A DNA stretch of 64,000 bases, taken from assembly GCA_034430155.1 (NCBI GenBank), contig DAOUET010000079.1, forward strand, positions 1 to 64,000, written 5' to 3'. Below are positions 54,741 through 64,000 of the stretch, one piece after another. The stretch comes from DAOUET01 sp034430155 (lineage in GTDB: Bacteria; Chloroflexota; Anaerolineae; Anaerolineales; UBA4823). Position 1 is the first letter of the stretch; every line of letters starts with the position of its first letter. The notes beneath the pieces are model-generated. The model saw only the letters and a program-made list of their open reading frames with translations. It had not been told where the DNA came from and ran no database searches. A program made the position numbers and the translations under genes.

Positions 54741-56554
54741 TACCGTGATCCTTCCGTTTTTTCGAGCACCTGTGCCAGGAAAGCTACCCTACGCACCTCG
54801 GAGTCGATGACATTGTTGATTTTTAAAAAGGCATGACCCTCGTCTGGATAAAGCACGAAGTCTACCTCTTTGCCCAGCGCAAGCAGCTTTTCCTTAGCCG
54901 CGATCGATTCGCTGGCAGGACAGCGTGGGTCATTGGCCCCACAAATCAACTGCACGGGGGACAGGATGCGATCCAGGAAAAAGTAGGGCGAACGGTCGTG
55001 CCATAGTTGACGGTTCTTTTCTGGATCGCCGAAATTTTGGATGTCCCAGTGCTGAAGGTCTTCGCGTGAGTTGGCGTGGGAGGTAAACCAGTTAAGGAAA
55101 GGCACTACTGCCGAACCCACCGACCAACGCTCCGGGTATTGGGTCAGGCAGGTCATGGTTAGGTAACCGCCATGACTGCGACCGGAGACTGCGATCCGAT
55201 TTGAATCCGCCAGACCGGTGCGAACCAGATAATCTACTCCGGCTACCACGTCCTTGGTATCTATACCGCCCAGGTCGAAGCGGTTAGCTTGCTGCCAGAC
55301 CTTTCCATAACCTGTTGAGCCCCGGTAGTTGGGGGCCAGCACCACCCACCCCCGGCTAGCCATGTGCTGGAAAATGGGGTACCACAGATACTGGAATAGC
55401 CAGGTAGGACCGCCATGGATCACGATAACTGCTGCGTTGGGCTGGTTGAAACCATGCGGTTTGAAGAGCAAAGCCGGCACCGGGGTGCCATCCAGGCTGG
55501 GGTAATATACTTCCTGGGGCTTTACAAAGGCTACCTCCTGCAACCCGGCGGGCAAGGAGCTGGTCAGCTGCTGGAGTGAACCGTCTGCCAGGGTAAGCTG
55601 CCAGAGGTCGTCGGGTCGGCGGTAGTTGTCAAATACAAAGACGAGATGCTTTCCATCGGGCGTGAAGCGTGGTGAATAGTGCACTCCCGGCTCGACCTGA
55701 TCGGTGAATGGTAAGTCGGAGTTAAGAGCCTGCAGGGCCAACCAGGAATCTGGTCCCCGGTAAATCACGTAGGCCAGCTGTTTTCCATCAGGGGACCAAT
55801 AAGGCGCCTCTTTTTCTCCCTCGCCTGAGGTGAGCCACTCGATCTGGTCGTTCTCCAGATGGTAGATACCCACATCATAATATCCGTGCAAGTCCGAAGA
55901 GAAAGCGATACGGGTGCTGTCTGGCGACCAGCGGGAATCCTTGGCGTTGATCGCCTCATTACCAGCGCTGATCTGGCGTGGTTCACCCCCCATTGATGGA
56001 ACGATAAAGGTGCCGTAATCTTGACCGTGCGTCTCGGCGATTACCAAAAGCCAGGCCCCATCCGGGGACCAGCGCACCACCCACCCGGGGTACGGCTGAG
56101 CCAGAACCACCCGGGCGACACCGCCAGAAGCTGGCATCACATACGTCTCAAATTGACCGCTGCGGTCGGAGATGTAGGCGATTTGAGAACCGTCCGGCGA
56201 CCAACTCAGATTGGGCTGGATGGTCTCCGGGCTGCCGGGAGTAAGATTGCGATGCTGGTCGTTCACCCGGTCATAGATATAAATGTCGAAGCATTCACCC
56301 CCATCCAGGTCCAAGACATAGGCCAGGCGGTCGCCCTTGGGAGAGTAGCACGGAGAAAATTTACCGCCCGGTCCATGAGTGATCTGCTCAGGTGGGGCGG
56401 GATGATCCAGGGGCAGCTCGTAGATCTCCCACTGACCGCTCGGGTTCCAGGCGAAAGCCACGAATTTACCGTCAGGGGAGATTTCAAAACCTCCTTCAGG
56501 GTCGACATAGGGAACGCTCAATAACGCTTTCAAGTCGATGGGTTGCTGCTGCAT
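54740..56554 (-). CDS. S9 family serine peptidase (prolyl oligopeptidase type)
   Basis: A 604-residue peptidase. The first 320 residues form a WD40/TolB-like beta-propeller with repeated S(P)DG(K/S) motifs. The alpha/beta-hydrolase domain follows. The catalytic Ser lies in AVSGRSHGGYLTM, Asp in GANDPRCPASES and His in PDEGHAFLK. S9 enzymes cleave short peptides or acyl-aminoacyl peptides in the cytosol. It lies between the opp genes and an MttB homologue, so peptide uptake and hydrolysis may be coupled. Its stop overlaps the MttB start. Confidence 0.92.
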   Translation of the reverse strand: MQQQPIDLKALLSVPYVDPEGGFEISPDGKFVAFAWNPSGQWEIYELPLDHPAPPEQITHGPGGKFSPCYSPKGDRLAYVLDLDGGECFDIYIYDRVNDQHRNLTPGSPETIQPNLSWSPDGSQIAYISDRSGQFETYVMPASGGVARVVLAQPYPGWVVRWSPDGAWLLVIAETHGQDYGTFIVPSMGGEPRQISAGNEAINAKDSRWSPDSTRIAFSSDLHGYYDVGIYHLENDQIEWLTSGEGEKEAPYWSPDGKQLAYVIYRGPDSWLALQALNSDLPFTDQVEPGVHYSPRFTPDGKHLVFVFDNYRRPDDLWQLTLADGSLQQLTSSLPAGLQEVAFVKPQEVYYPSLDGTPVPALLFKPHGFNQPNAAVIVIHGGPTWLFQYLWYPIFQHMASRGWVVLAPNYRGSTGYGKVWQQANRFDLGGIDTKDVVAGVDYLVRTGLADSNRIAVSGRSHGGYLTMTCLTQYPERWSVGSAVVPFLNWFTSHANSREDLQHWDIQNFGDPEKNRQLWHDRSPYFFLDRILSPVQLICGANDPRCPASESIAAKEKLLALGKEVDFVLYPDEGHAFLKINNVIDSEVRRVAFLAQVLEKTEGSR

Positions 56555-56734
56555 CTTAGTCTCTTCCTGGGTGTCGAAGTTAGATTGTTGTTGGGTTCAC
56601 CGCGGCCTTGCCTGGCGGAGAGATTTACCCAACTGGCGGCTGATAAACGCTAGATTTTAATTAGGGGTGACAGTCGTGATATGCAATAGGTGCTCGCGAC
56701 CAGGCTTACCTATCTGGCTATTCCTGGGGGATGC

Positions 56735-57727
56735 TTATGGGACTGCCTGCACCCTGTGACAGGCGGCCCAATGTCTGGGTGCGACTTCTCGCCACTCGGG
56801 AATCTCCACCCGGCACTGGTCGATGGCGAGAGGGCAACGTGGGTGGAAGCGGCAACCCTCGGGCGGATTGACCGGGCTGGGCGGGTCACCTGGTAATATA
56901 ACCCGCTGGCGGGCGCGGGTCTTTTCCGGATCTGGGATAGGAACCGCTGAGAGCAACGCCTGGGTGTAAGGGTGCAAGGGATTATCGTAAAGCTCGTTGC
57001 GGTCAGCCAGCTCTACGATAATCCCCAGATACATCACTGCTACGCGATCACAGATGTGCCGTACCATACTCAAATCATGGGCGATAAACAGGTAGGTCAG
57101 CCCCAGGCGATCCTGAAGCTCCTCTAGAAGATTGACAATTTGCGCCTGAATGGATACATCCAGAGCTGAAATGGGTTCATCGCAGATGATAAAATCGGGG
57201 TCAGAAGCCAGGGCGCGGGCGATGCCGATCCGCTGGCGCTGGCCCCCCGAGAACTGGTGAGGGTATCGATTGATATAGAGGTGGTTAAGCTGCACGAGAT
57301 CAAGCAGTTGCCCCACCCGTTCGACCCGTTCTTTGCGGGGATATAGGTTGTGAACCCGTATCGGCTCACCGATGATGCGGGCGATAGTCCAGCGGGAATT
57401 CAGCGAGGCGAAGGGATCTTGGAAGATCATTTGCATGTGCTGGCGCAGCTTGCGCAGGGCAGTGCCTTTCTGCTCGGTCAGGTCTACCCCGTTGAAATAG
57501 ACTTTCCCCGCCGTCGGGCGGTAGAGCTGCAAGATAGTGCGCCCGGTGGTGGTTTTGCCACAACCGCTCTCCCCCACCAACCCTAAGGTTTCGCCCTGGT
57601 AGATATCGAAGGTGACATCTTCCACAGCCTTCACCGCGGCGACCTCTCTCTGGATCAGAATGCCGCGCAGAATCGGGAAATATTTTTTTAACCCCCTGAC
57701 GCTCAGCAGCACCTGGTTCTCGCTCAT
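56735..57727 (-). CDS. oppF: Oligopeptide/dipeptide ABC transporter ATPase (OppF type)
   Basis: A 330-residue ABC ATPase with Walker [10 protein letters not shown], the ABC signature [15 protein letters not shown], Walker [10 protein letters not shown], and the C-terminal oligo/dipeptide motif with conserved Cys ([15 protein letters not shown]), which in relatives may hold an iron-sulfur cluster. The ATG overlaps the OppD stop (ATGA), which rules out the longer frame to 57757. It is the distal gene of a five-gene import operon. Confidence 0.9.
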   Translation of the reverse strand: MSENQVLLSVRGLKKYFPILRGILIQREVAAVKAVEDVTFDIYQGETLGLVGESGCGKTTTGRTILQLYRPTAGKVYFNGVDLTEQKGTALRKLRQHMQMIFQDPFASLNSRWTIARIIGEPIRVHNLYPRKERVERVGQLLDLVQLNHLYINRYPHQFSGGQRQRIGIARALASDPDFIICDEPISALDVSIQAQIVNLLEELQDRLGLTYLFIAHDLSMVRHICDRVAVMYLGIIVELADRNELYDNPLHPYTQALLSAVPIPDPEKTRARQRVILPGDPPSPVNPPEGCRFHPRCPLAIDQCRVEIPEWREVAPRHWAACHRVQAVP

Positions 57728-58710
57728 CGCGACCTTCCGGTGGTGACATCTATCCAACAGGCGATGCGGTGATCTTTATCGATCGTCTCCAGGACGGGGT
57801 TTTCTTGGTGACAGCGCTCGATGGTGTAGCCGCAGCGAGGGGTGAAGGGACAACCAGCCGACATATGGATGCAGTCTGGCGGCACACCCGGGATGGTGGC
57901 GAGCTTTTCATGGCTAACTCTGTCCACCCGGGGCAGCGATTTGAGCAGTGAGATGGTGTAAGGGTGGCGGGGATCATTGTACAAGGTGAAGACATCAGCC
58001 TCTTCGACGAGGTAGCCAGCGTACATCACCACCACGTTATCGGCCAGTTCGGCGATCACCCCCAGGTCGTGGGTGATCCACACCACCGCCATACCCATCT
58101 GGTCGCGCAGATTCTTTACCAGGTCGATTATCTGGGCCTGGATGGTTACATCAAGGGCAGTGGTGGGTTCATCTGCGATCAGAACACTGGGGTTGCAGGC
58201 CAACGCCATAGCGATCATCACACGCTGGCGCATCCCGCCGGAGAACTGGTGCGGGTAGTCGCCATAACGATCGGCTGCTTTCGGGATACCCACCATTTCG
58301 AGCTGCTGCACCGTCCGGCGTTGCGCTTCCTGCGAGTCAACTCCTAGGTGTACAATCTGGGCCTCGCTGATCTGCCGCCCAATCGTCAGGACCGGGTTGA
58401 GTGAAGTCATGGGGTCCTGGAAAACCATGGCGATTTCGTAACCGCGGATATGCTGCATATCGTTCATTTCCAGTTGCAGTAGATCTTTTCCTCCATAAAG
58501 CACCTGACCGGCGACGATCTTGCCAGGCGGTTGGGGAATCAGGCGCAATATAGAGAGCACACTAACGCTCTTACCACAGCCGCTTTCACCGACGATTCCC
58601 AATGTCTGGCCCTCGTAAATCGCATAGGAGACCCCATTGACGGCGTTCACAGTCCCATCGAGGGTGTGAAAACGCACGACCAAGTCATTTAATTCGAGAA
58701 TGGGTTGCAC
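57724..58710 (-). CDS. oppD: Oligopeptide/dipeptide ABC transporter ATPase (OppD type)
   Basis: A 328-residue ABC ATPase. Walker A is GESGCGKSV, the signature is [16 protein letters not shown], and Walker B is [12 protein letters not shown]. The C-terminal [15 protein letters not shown] motif marks the OppD/OppF family. It is paired with OppF by a four-base overlap and lies 9 bp after OppC. Confidence 0.9.
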   Translation of the reverse strand: MQPILELNDLVVRFHTLDGTVNAVNGVSYAIYEGQTLGIVGESGCGKSVSVLSILRLIPQPPGKIVAGQVLYGGKDLLQLEMNDMQHIRGYEIAMVFQDPMTSLNPVLTIGRQISEAQIVHLGVDSQEAQRRTVQQLEMVGIPKAADRYGDYPHQFSGGMRQRVMIAMALACNPSVLIADEPTTALDVTIQAQIIDLVKNLRDQMGMAVVWITHDLGVIAELADNVVVMYAGYLVEEADVFTLYNDPRHPYTISLLKSLPRVDRVSHEKLATIPGVPPDCIHMSAGCPFTPRCGYTIERCHQENPVLETIDKDHRIACWIDVTTGRSR

Positions 58711-58719
58711 TCAAGCCTC

Positions 58720-59667
58720 CTATTCCATCAGGGTGCGTGGGTCTAGGGCGTCGCGCAAGCCGTCACCGATAAAGTTGATCGACAGCACGGTGAGCAAGAT
58801 CAGCGTGCCTGGAAATATCCAAAGCCAGGGAGCACTTTCTAAGTAATTGTAGGCCTTGTCTAGCATGTTGCCCCAGGTAGCTGTGGGCGGCTGCACTCCC
58901 AACCCCAGGAAGCTGATGTAAGCTTCAGAAAGAATGGCGTTTGCCACTCCCAGGGTGGCGGAGACTACAATCGGGGCGATACTGTTGGGCATGATGTGAT
59001 CGAAGATGATCGACATGTTGGAGGTGCCGATGGTGTGGGCGGCCAGAACGAACTCACGCTCTTTAAAGGAGAGAAAATTGGCGCGCACAATCCGAGCCAG
59101 ATACATCCAGCTAGTCACCCCGATGATCACGGTAATCACGATAACGCTACCGCTGAAGGTACGGCCGAACATCTCTAGGGTCGGGATTTTATTGCCAAAG
59201 AATTTCGCCATCACCAGAAGCAAGAAGAGCTGGGGGATATTGAACATGGCTTCGGTAAAGCGCATCAGCAGGCTGTCGATCCAACCTCCGTAATAGCCAG
59301 CGATGGCACCGATTACCACACCTACAATGGTTTCCACTACCACGGCAAACAGACCTATCAACAGTGAGATTTGCCCACCATAGATGGTACGAGCCAGGAT
59401 ATCTCGCCCAACGGTATCAGTTCCGAAAGGATGTTCGGCGGAGGGCGGCTGCAGTCTGAGTTTGGTATCGGTGTAATTGGAAAAGGTTTCAGGGAAAATG
59501 AAGGCACCGCCGATCGAGTATAGCAGCAGCAGAATCAGGGTTATGGCGCCGAAAACCGCCATGTGGTGGCGGCGAAATCGGAGCCAGATCAGCTGCCGGG
59601 GGGTCAGCGGTGGCGCTTCGGTTTCTTCTTGCAGGCTGGCGATGCTTTGATTGGCGGTGGTATCCAT
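58720..59667 (-). CDS. oppC: Oligopeptide/dipeptide ABC transporter permease (OppC type)
   Basis: A 315-residue permease with an N-terminal cytosolic segment, an OppC-type N-terminal helix and the BPD_transp_1 domain. The typical HPFGTDTVGRDILAR and EREFVLAAHTIG (EAA-like loop) are visible. Six helices are expected. Fourteen bases separate it from oppB. Confidence 0.9.
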   Translation of the reverse strand: MDTTANQSIASLQEETEAPPLTPRQLIWLRFRRHHMAVFGAITLILLLLYSIGGAFIFPETFSNYTDTKLRLQPPSAEHPFGTDTVGRDILARTIYGGQISLLIGLFAVVVETIVGVVIGAIAGYYGGWIDSLLMRFTEAMFNIPQLFLLLVMAKFFGNKIPTLEMFGRTFSGSVIVITVIIGVTSWMYLARIVRANFLSFKEREFVLAAHTIGTSNMSIIFDHIMPNSIAPIVVSATLGVANAILSEAYISFLGLGVQPPTATWGNMLDKAYNYLESAPWLWIFPGTLILLTVLSINFIGDGLRDALDPRTLME

Positions 59668-59681
59668 GGCGCCTCGTTTCT

Positions 59682-60716
59682 CTAATTGTAGCGAATGCGC
59701 GGATCCAGCCAGCCGTAGATAATATCGGTCAACAGCTGGGAAAGCACCACCGCTACGGAAATTATCATCAAAATGCCCATGACCACCGGGGTATCAGAGC
59801 GTGAGAGGTGGTCGATAAACAGGCGACCCATACCAGGCCAGGCGAAGATACTCTCGGTAACTACCGCACCTCCCAGCAGCAGGGGAACATCCAGGCCGAC
59901 AATGGTTACCAGTGGTAGGGCGGCGTTTTTCAAGGCGTGACCGGTGATCACCATGCGGTAGGGCAGGCCTTTGGCGTGAGCTGTACGGATGTAATCCTCG
60001 CTTATCACCTCCAACATCTGGGAGCGCACAAAGCGGCTATAACCTGCTGCCGTAATCACGGTCATAGAGAAAATTGGCAATACCATATGCAGAGCAACTT
60101 GGGAGGGGGTTTTGCCAATCTGAGGGTCGAACATACCCACCGTGGGCAGGTAGGGCAGCCCCCAGCGTTTGAAGTCAACCGAGAAGATATACATCGAAAG
60201 CAACGCCACGAAGAAAATCGGCATAGAATAGCCGATGAACGAGCCGGCGGTGATAAAGTGGTCCCACCAGGTATACTGCCGCAGGGCAGAATAAACCCCC
60301 ACTGCCAGGGAGACCAAGAGGACGATCACCTCAGCCGGAATCATCAGCAACAAGGTGTTCGGTAAGCGTTCCATGATGATGTCTAAGGCAGGTTTGCCGC
60401 GGCTGAGTAGCGAGAAACCAAACTCGCCCCGTAACACACCCTGGCGGGTCCCCTGGGTCTCGGCGATGCCGTCACCATTCAGGTCGATCTTGGTCCAATC
60501 ATTGCCGATCAGCCAGTAAATGTATTGCTTATAGATTGGCTGGTCCAATCCCAGCTGGCGGGCTAAGCGAGCGCGGTCCTCAGGGCGGGTGGCCCTACGC
60601 CCTCCCATGGTCGCCAGCGGGTCCCCTGTGTTGCGCATCAGCACAAAAAGCACCAGGCTGATGATGAACAGCAGGGGGATGGCTTGCAGAAGCCGCCGGA
60701 TGATGTATTTGGTCAT
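59682..60716 (-). CDS. oppB: Oligopeptide/dipeptide ABC transporter permease (OppB type)
   Basis: A permease of about 344 residues, with the OppB N-terminal YIIRRLLQAIPLLFIISLVLF and the loop SEDYIRTAHAKGLPYRMVITGHALKNA. It has a larger than usual segment after helix 1 (residues 40-110). The ATG at 60716 is preferred over an earlier frame start because GGGAGG lies 5-6 nt upstream. Confidence 0.88.
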   Translation of the reverse strand: MTKYIIRRLLQAIPLLFIISLVLFVLMRNTGDPLATMGGRRATRPEDRARLARQLGLDQPIYKQYIYWLIGNDWTKIDLNGDGIAETQGTRQGVLRGEFGFSLLSRGKPALDIIMERLPNTLLLMIPAEVIVLLVSLAVGVYSALRQYTWWDHFITAGSFIGYSMPIFFVALLSMYIFSVDFKRWGLPYLPTVGMFDPQIGKTPSQVALHMVLPIFSMTVITAAGYSRFVRSQMLEVISEDYIRTAHAKGLPYRMVITGHALKNAALPLVTIVGLDVPLLLGGAVVTESIFAWPGMGRLFIDHLSRSDTPVVMGILMIISVAVVLSQLLTDIIYGWLDPRIRYN

Positions 60717-60800
60717 GGCACCTCCCATAAAACCGGGATTTGAAAGAGGCAGCCGAGGCAGGACCAACCTGTCCCGGCTGCCGCAAGTCTTTTCAGGACA

Positions 60801-62552
60801 TTACTGCATGTCCCACTCCATGATATTGTAGAAAGGTGTCACCCCCGAGAACTTGACTCCGGTCAAGTGCTCGCTCACAATCCAGTAATCGGCATCCACA
60901 TACAGGCCATACCAGTAAACCTGATCGTGGGTGTACTTGGTGATCTGCTGGATGATCTTGGTGCGCGCAGCGGAATCGATAGTTACCAATTGTTGCTGGA
61001 AGAGCGCATCCAGTTGCTCATCGCAACCGAAGTAGTTGTATCCATAGGGGTTCTCATCGCTGGGAATCTGGCTGCATAGCCAGTAGTCCGTATCCGGGTC
61101 TGGGAAGTAAGTACTGTCCGACCACTCCATGATGTCCAGATCGCCCACCGCGGGTGGGGCGCCGTCGGCGTAGCTGCCGAAGAAAATATCTGAGTCGTTG
61201 CTGGTGATCTGCAGGTCAATGCCGACTTCGCCCAGCTGCTGCTGTGCGACAGCCTGGATATCCTGGCGGATCTCGCGGATGGTGGTGCCATGGGTGATGG
61301 TGAGCTTGTTGCCGTTGGCGTCCTCGCGGATGCCATCACCGTCGGTATCAACCCAGCCGGCCTCCTCCAGCACCCGTTTGGCTTCCTCGGGATCGTAGGT
61401 CCAGGGCACGATGTCAGGAGGTACGTAGCCATACGCGGCCAGGGCATCCCAAAAAGTTTCGGCTGGCTTGGTCAGGCCAAGCAGCAGGTCCTGGATGATG
61501 GCCTCCCGGTCGATGGCCATGGCAATCGCCCGGCGCACGTTGAGGTCCTTGATAGCGGGGCTGGCCATGTCCCGGAAGTTGAAGAACCAGCCTTCCGAAT
61601 AGCCGCCGTTTTGGGTGATGATCTTAAGGCCAGCGTCCTCTAAAGCGGGGACGTCCGAGAGGGGTGGGAAAGTGCCCAGATCAGCATCCCCTGCCATCAG
61701 GGCCGCGGTTTGGGCGGCATCGTCTGGCACAAACTGGAAGAAGATTTCATCCAGGTTGGGTTGGCCCAGCCAGTAGTTATCGCTCTTGACGAAGCGCATA
61801 AAGCTGCCCGACTCCCAGTCGGAGAAGACAAAGGGTCCACAGCCAACCGTGGGCGCCAGGTTCCAATCAGCCTGATCGATGGTGCCGTCGGCTTCGAAAA
61901 CCGGCTCCAGAACGTGCTTGGGAAACAGTCCCTGCCAGAAAGCAGATTCCCAGGGCGCGAAGGGCTCTGCGAAGGTCATCACTATTGTGCGATCATCGGG
62001 GGCCTCGACGCTTTCCAGATAGTCATATGGATATTGGGAGGAGACCGCATTGGCCTCATTCATCACCATATCATAAGTGAAGACGAAGTCCGCTGAAGTG
62101 ATGGGGGTGCCATCTGACCAGACGATGTCGTCACGCAGGTGCATGGTGATGGTCAACCCGTCTTCAGAGACACCTCCGTTCTCCATGCTGGGGATTTCAG
62201 TCACCAGATGGGGATAAGGCAGGTTCTGGTCGTCGTACTGCCATGCCCAACAAGACCATATTTGCTGGAGAATGTCCGCAAACCACATGTCGGAATACCA
62301 GGTGTTGAGCGAATCGGGTTCCTGAGTCCAGGCAAAGGTGGCGACTTTACGCTCGGCTGGCGGTACTGCGGTTGGCTCCGCCGTGGGTTGTACGCTGGGC
62401 GCTTCGGTGGGTTGAACGATCTGTTCTTCGGTAGTAGGTTGAGCTACCTCTTCGGTAGCCGGTGGCGCTGGCGTGGCAGGAACGCAGGCAGCCAACACCA
62501 GCGAAGCGATCATTACACTTACTACGAAACTGAATATCCATTGGCGTTTCAT
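60801..62552 (-). CDS. oppA: Peptide/solute-binding lipoprotein (OppA/DppA family)
   Basis: A 583-residue family 5 extracellular solute-binding protein. A lipoprotein signal (MIASLVLAAC, Cys at residue 22) is followed by a Pro/Thr/Glu-rich linker of about 45 residues. The family pattern NGGVSEDGLTITMHLRDDIVWSDGTPITSADFVFTYD identifies the SBP_bac_5 fold. AAGGAGGG lies 9 nt before the ATG. It leads the five-gene opp operon. It could bind peptides or other solutes; the specificity cannot be read from the sequence. Confidence 0.92.
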   Translation of the reverse strand: MKRQWIFSFVVSVMIASLVLAACVPATPAPPATEEVAQPTTEEQIVQPTEAPSVQPTAEPTAVPPAERKVATFAWTQEPDSLNTWYSDMWFADILQQIWSCWAWQYDDQNLPYPHLVTEIPSMENGGVSEDGLTITMHLRDDIVWSDGTPITSADFVFTYDMVMNEANAVSSQYPYDYLESVEAPDDRTIVMTFAEPFAPWESAFWQGLFPKHVLEPVFEADGTIDQADWNLAPTVGCGPFVFSDWESGSFMRFVKSDNYWLGQPNLDEIFFQFVPDDAAQTAALMAGDADLGTFPPLSDVPALEDAGLKIITQNGGYSEGWFFNFRDMASPAIKDLNVRRAIAMAIDREAIIQDLLLGLTKPAETFWDALAAYGYVPPDIVPWTYDPEEAKRVLEEAGWVDTDGDGIREDANGNKLTITHGTTIREIRQDIQAVAQQQLGEVGIDLQITSNDSDIFFGSYADGAPPAVGDLDIMEWSDSTYFPDPDTDYWLCSQIPSDENPYGYNYFGCDEQLDALFQQQLVTIDSAARTKIIQQITKYTHDQVYWYGLYVDADYWIVSEHLTGVKFSGVTPFYNIMEWDMQ

Positions 62553-62844
62553 GTCAACTTCCCTCCTTGTGAAGTTGGTGGGGTGAGGATGCAGGCACCC
62601 TCGTTTATTGGTGGTTGTTGAATGGATGGTGTTACGTTTTTATTAATGGTTCCCTGCCCTCCTTTCTCTATCGCATATCTTCTCCCAGACTGAGGCTGGT
62701 TTAGGTACCTACATGGTTCCCCGGAAGGGGGTGTAGGTTAATTCCGGTAAGTTGACCCTGATACCCTCGGATAGCCGCAGAAATGCAGGATGATTTCGCT
62801 GGTCACGCCAAGAGTGGGTGCAAAATTGTTTCTTTTTTCTGCTT

Positions 62845-62884
62845 CCCAAACACCCCCGATTTTCCCCTGAACTGCATAACTACT
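62845..62884 (+). repeat. Half copy of the dispersed hairpin repeat (3' part)
   Basis: CCCAAACACCCCCGAT followed by TTTCCCCTGAACTGCATAACTAC matches the right half of copy A. The left half is missing. The terminal TIR differs by one base from the other copies. Confidence 0.7.
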
Positions 62885-63244
62885 AAAATAATTGACTTCA
62901 ACCAGCTGTTCAGGGCTGGTGGATCGGTTGCTAAACTGCCAGCGAAAATTACCCCCTTGCTCCAAGGCTATATCCTGAGGTGCAGTGGTTATATCGGTTG
63001 TCCCTAAAAGGGGTTTCAAATCCAAGATGATCCTCGTTTTTTGATGATAATCTGTCAGAGAGCTTGGATGTGTGGTTCAATAATGTTGGATGATCTGCCG
63101 ATATTAGGTTAGTCTTGGTATAAAACGATCTACTGGTATTTATGCCCGTATAATCACGATAAATCATTCGGTCAGTTAGGGCTAGTGATAAATGTTCTCT
63201 TTCTAGGTGGCTATATTGTACCTTGTAGAGCCTTTATTATATAT

Positions 63245-63334
63245 AGGATTTACGCAGTTGGTGGGAGGATGGGGGTGTTTGGGCGGGTAACGCCCGTCCA
63301 AACACCCCCGATTTTCCCCTGAACTGCGTAAATC
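63245..63334 (+). repeat. Dispersed hairpin repeat, copy C (MITE-like)
   Basis: A 90-bp copy. The terminal inverted repeats are perfect over 13 bp (GATTTACGCAGTT at the left and its complement at the right). The centre reads GGGTAACGCCC, close to the reverse complement of the centre in copies A and B (GGGCGTTGCCC), as if the loop had been inverted. It is inserted in AT-rich DNA. Confidence 0.8.
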
Positions 63335-63425
63335 TTAATATAAATAAATCACCGGCGAATATTACAATCACTTTCAACGGTTTGCCCCACCACACCTTCT
63401 ATAAGCGTTTGTAGCCCATCTGCGA

Positions 63426-64000
63426 TCAAACTATGCCCTTTTCCAAGGCGGGCAGCTGTTGCATGCCAGCCAGAGCGGCCAGGTGGGCGACCAGCTCCTG
63501 TAGCTCGGCTACCTGCTCGGCAGGCAATTGCGGCGACCGGTAATCAGCCAGCAACTGCCGGCAGCGCGCTCTGGCGCGCTGGAAGGTATCCAGGCCGCCA
63601 GCCTGCTGCCAGCTGCGCCTGGAACTGCGGTCTATAACCGCCGAAGGCAGGTGTTGTTCTTGAGCGAACAGCTCCCGGGTCGTTTTCTGTTTCAGGAAAT
63701 CTCCTTTGAAGTTGATACCTTCGAACAGGGCGACGGCCAGGCTGGCGGTGCGCGGCTGCAGTCCCTCCAGCAGACGCTGGACCATAGCGATCGCTTCGGC
63801 ATCCACCACCAGCTTTTCCGGGCTCTGGCAAGCCAGGAAATCTAACATTCCGGCGCCCGATATCATGTTGATGCCAGCCAGAGCGCCCATCAAGGCGCTC
63901 ATGCCACTCTCCAGTCCAGCCTGCGCATCCACGAGTTTGGAGTCGCTGGCGCCCAGGTAAGCGTGGGTGGGCAGGTTAAGTGACTTACCAACCTGAGCGT
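63426..64000 (-). CDS. MttB-family methyltransferase, partial (C-terminal part)
   Basis: The frame is open from the window edge to the stop at 63426, so the gene runs beyond 64000. The visible C-terminal 190 residues (LPTHAYLGASDSKLVDAQAGLESGMSALMGALAGINMISGAGMLDF ... PEKLVVDAEAIAMVQRL) match the C-terminal half of MttB-family methyltransferases: the SKxxDxQAG block and the GxNxIxGxGxL block. It contains no amber codon in the visible part. With the MttB homologue at 53325 and the opp genes it frames a methyl-donor locus. Confidence 0.82.
   Translation of the reverse strand, partial: AQVGKSLNLPTHAYLGASDSKLVDAQAGLESGMSALMGALAGINMISGAGMLDFLACQSPEKLVVDAEAIAMVQRLLEGLQPRTASLAVALFEGINFKGDFLKQKTTRELFAQEQHLPSAVIDRSSRRSWQQAGGLDTFQRARARCRQLLADYRSPQLPAEQVAELQELVAHLAALAGMQQLPALEKGIV

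Larger units (their letters stand above)
62553..63425. other. Gene-poor region with repeat elements
   Basis: 873 bases without a supported gene, upstream of oppA. It holds the half copy (62845-62884) and full copy C (63245-63334) of the dispersed hairpin repeat. Minus-strand frames of 95 and 72 codons here lack recognisable domains and overlap repeats. No clear promoter for oppA was found on the minus strand. Confidence 0.5.

Noticed and set aside
62738..63025. A 95-codon minus-strand frame
   Set aside because: It overlaps the half-copy repeat, has no domain, and no ribosome-binding site was seen.
63000..63025. TTTCAAATCC pattern as a tRNA T-arm
   Set aside because: No acceptor, anticodon or D-arm pairing is present around it.

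Overview
The window looks like a chromosomal segment of an anaerobic Chloroflexota bacterium, probably class Anaerolineae. This is inferred from gene content: sortases and L,D-transpeptidases of the Chloroflexi type, a PRC/MgtE-N/CBS protein next to a divergent NRAMP, non-pyrrolysine MttB homologues, multi-GAF diguanylate cyclases, CarD and S1-domain proteins. I see no rRNA, tRNA, CRISPR array, prophage or intact insertion sequence.

Layout. 1-9.5 kb is metabolic and mostly on the minus strand: sugar-type oxidoreductase, phosphatase, galactokinase, lactate permease, CPBP protease, a two-subunit CoA-transferase, and P5C dehydrogenase with its own promoter. 10-19.3 kb holds a DUF429 protein, a lipid-kinase-like protein, a Helicase_C_3-type protein, a D-2-hydroxyacid dehydrogenase, a HAD hydrolase, a four-GAF GGDEF protein and a PIG-L deacetylase. 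19.5-31.7 kb is one plus-strand operon: hdrA1, mvhD1, a giant hdrA2 carrying an internal GltD-like NAD(P)H module, mvhD2, metV, metF, hdrCB. 31.7-46.9 kb mixes a PadR/membrane-protein pair, GalT-like and S58 peptidase genes, a LuxR-type regulator, L,D-transpeptidase, MFS, S1 and CarD genes, an NRAMP/MgtE-N pair, small degenerate genes and hairpin repeats. 46.9-53.2 kb holds TspO-like, Gmad2 lipoprotein, a Rab-like GTPase with an unknown partner, and a seven-bladed FG-GAP/sortase fusion. 53.3-64 kb is a minus-strand locus: MttB homologue (cut by the window end), oppA-B-C-D-F, S9 peptidase, second MttB homologue.

Main result. mvhD2 is interrupted by an in-frame TGA at 28260-28262, exactly where its paralogue mvhD1 has a conserved Cys. 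The frame continues for 69 more conserved codons. A 6-bp hairpin with a 5-nt loop containing G lies 22 nt after the TGA, which fits a bacterial SECIS. I read mvhD2 as a selenoprotein. The operon would encode an electron-bifurcating methylene-THF reductase of the MetFV-HdrABC-MvhD type known from acetogens, but with two HdrA and two MvhD proteins and a built-in NAD(P)H-binding flavoprotein domain.

The MttB homologues at the right end may supply methyl groups from quaternary amines to the folate pool that MetF acts on; this link is inference. A dispersed hairpin element of about 90 bp with terminal inverted repeats occurs in three full copies (14.64, 41.31, 63.25 kb), one half copy (62.85 kb) and one doubtful divergent copy (9.6 kb). 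Two GAACN4GTTC palindromes of the Gram-positive LexA type lie just before regulator genes at 37.6 and 43.4 kb.
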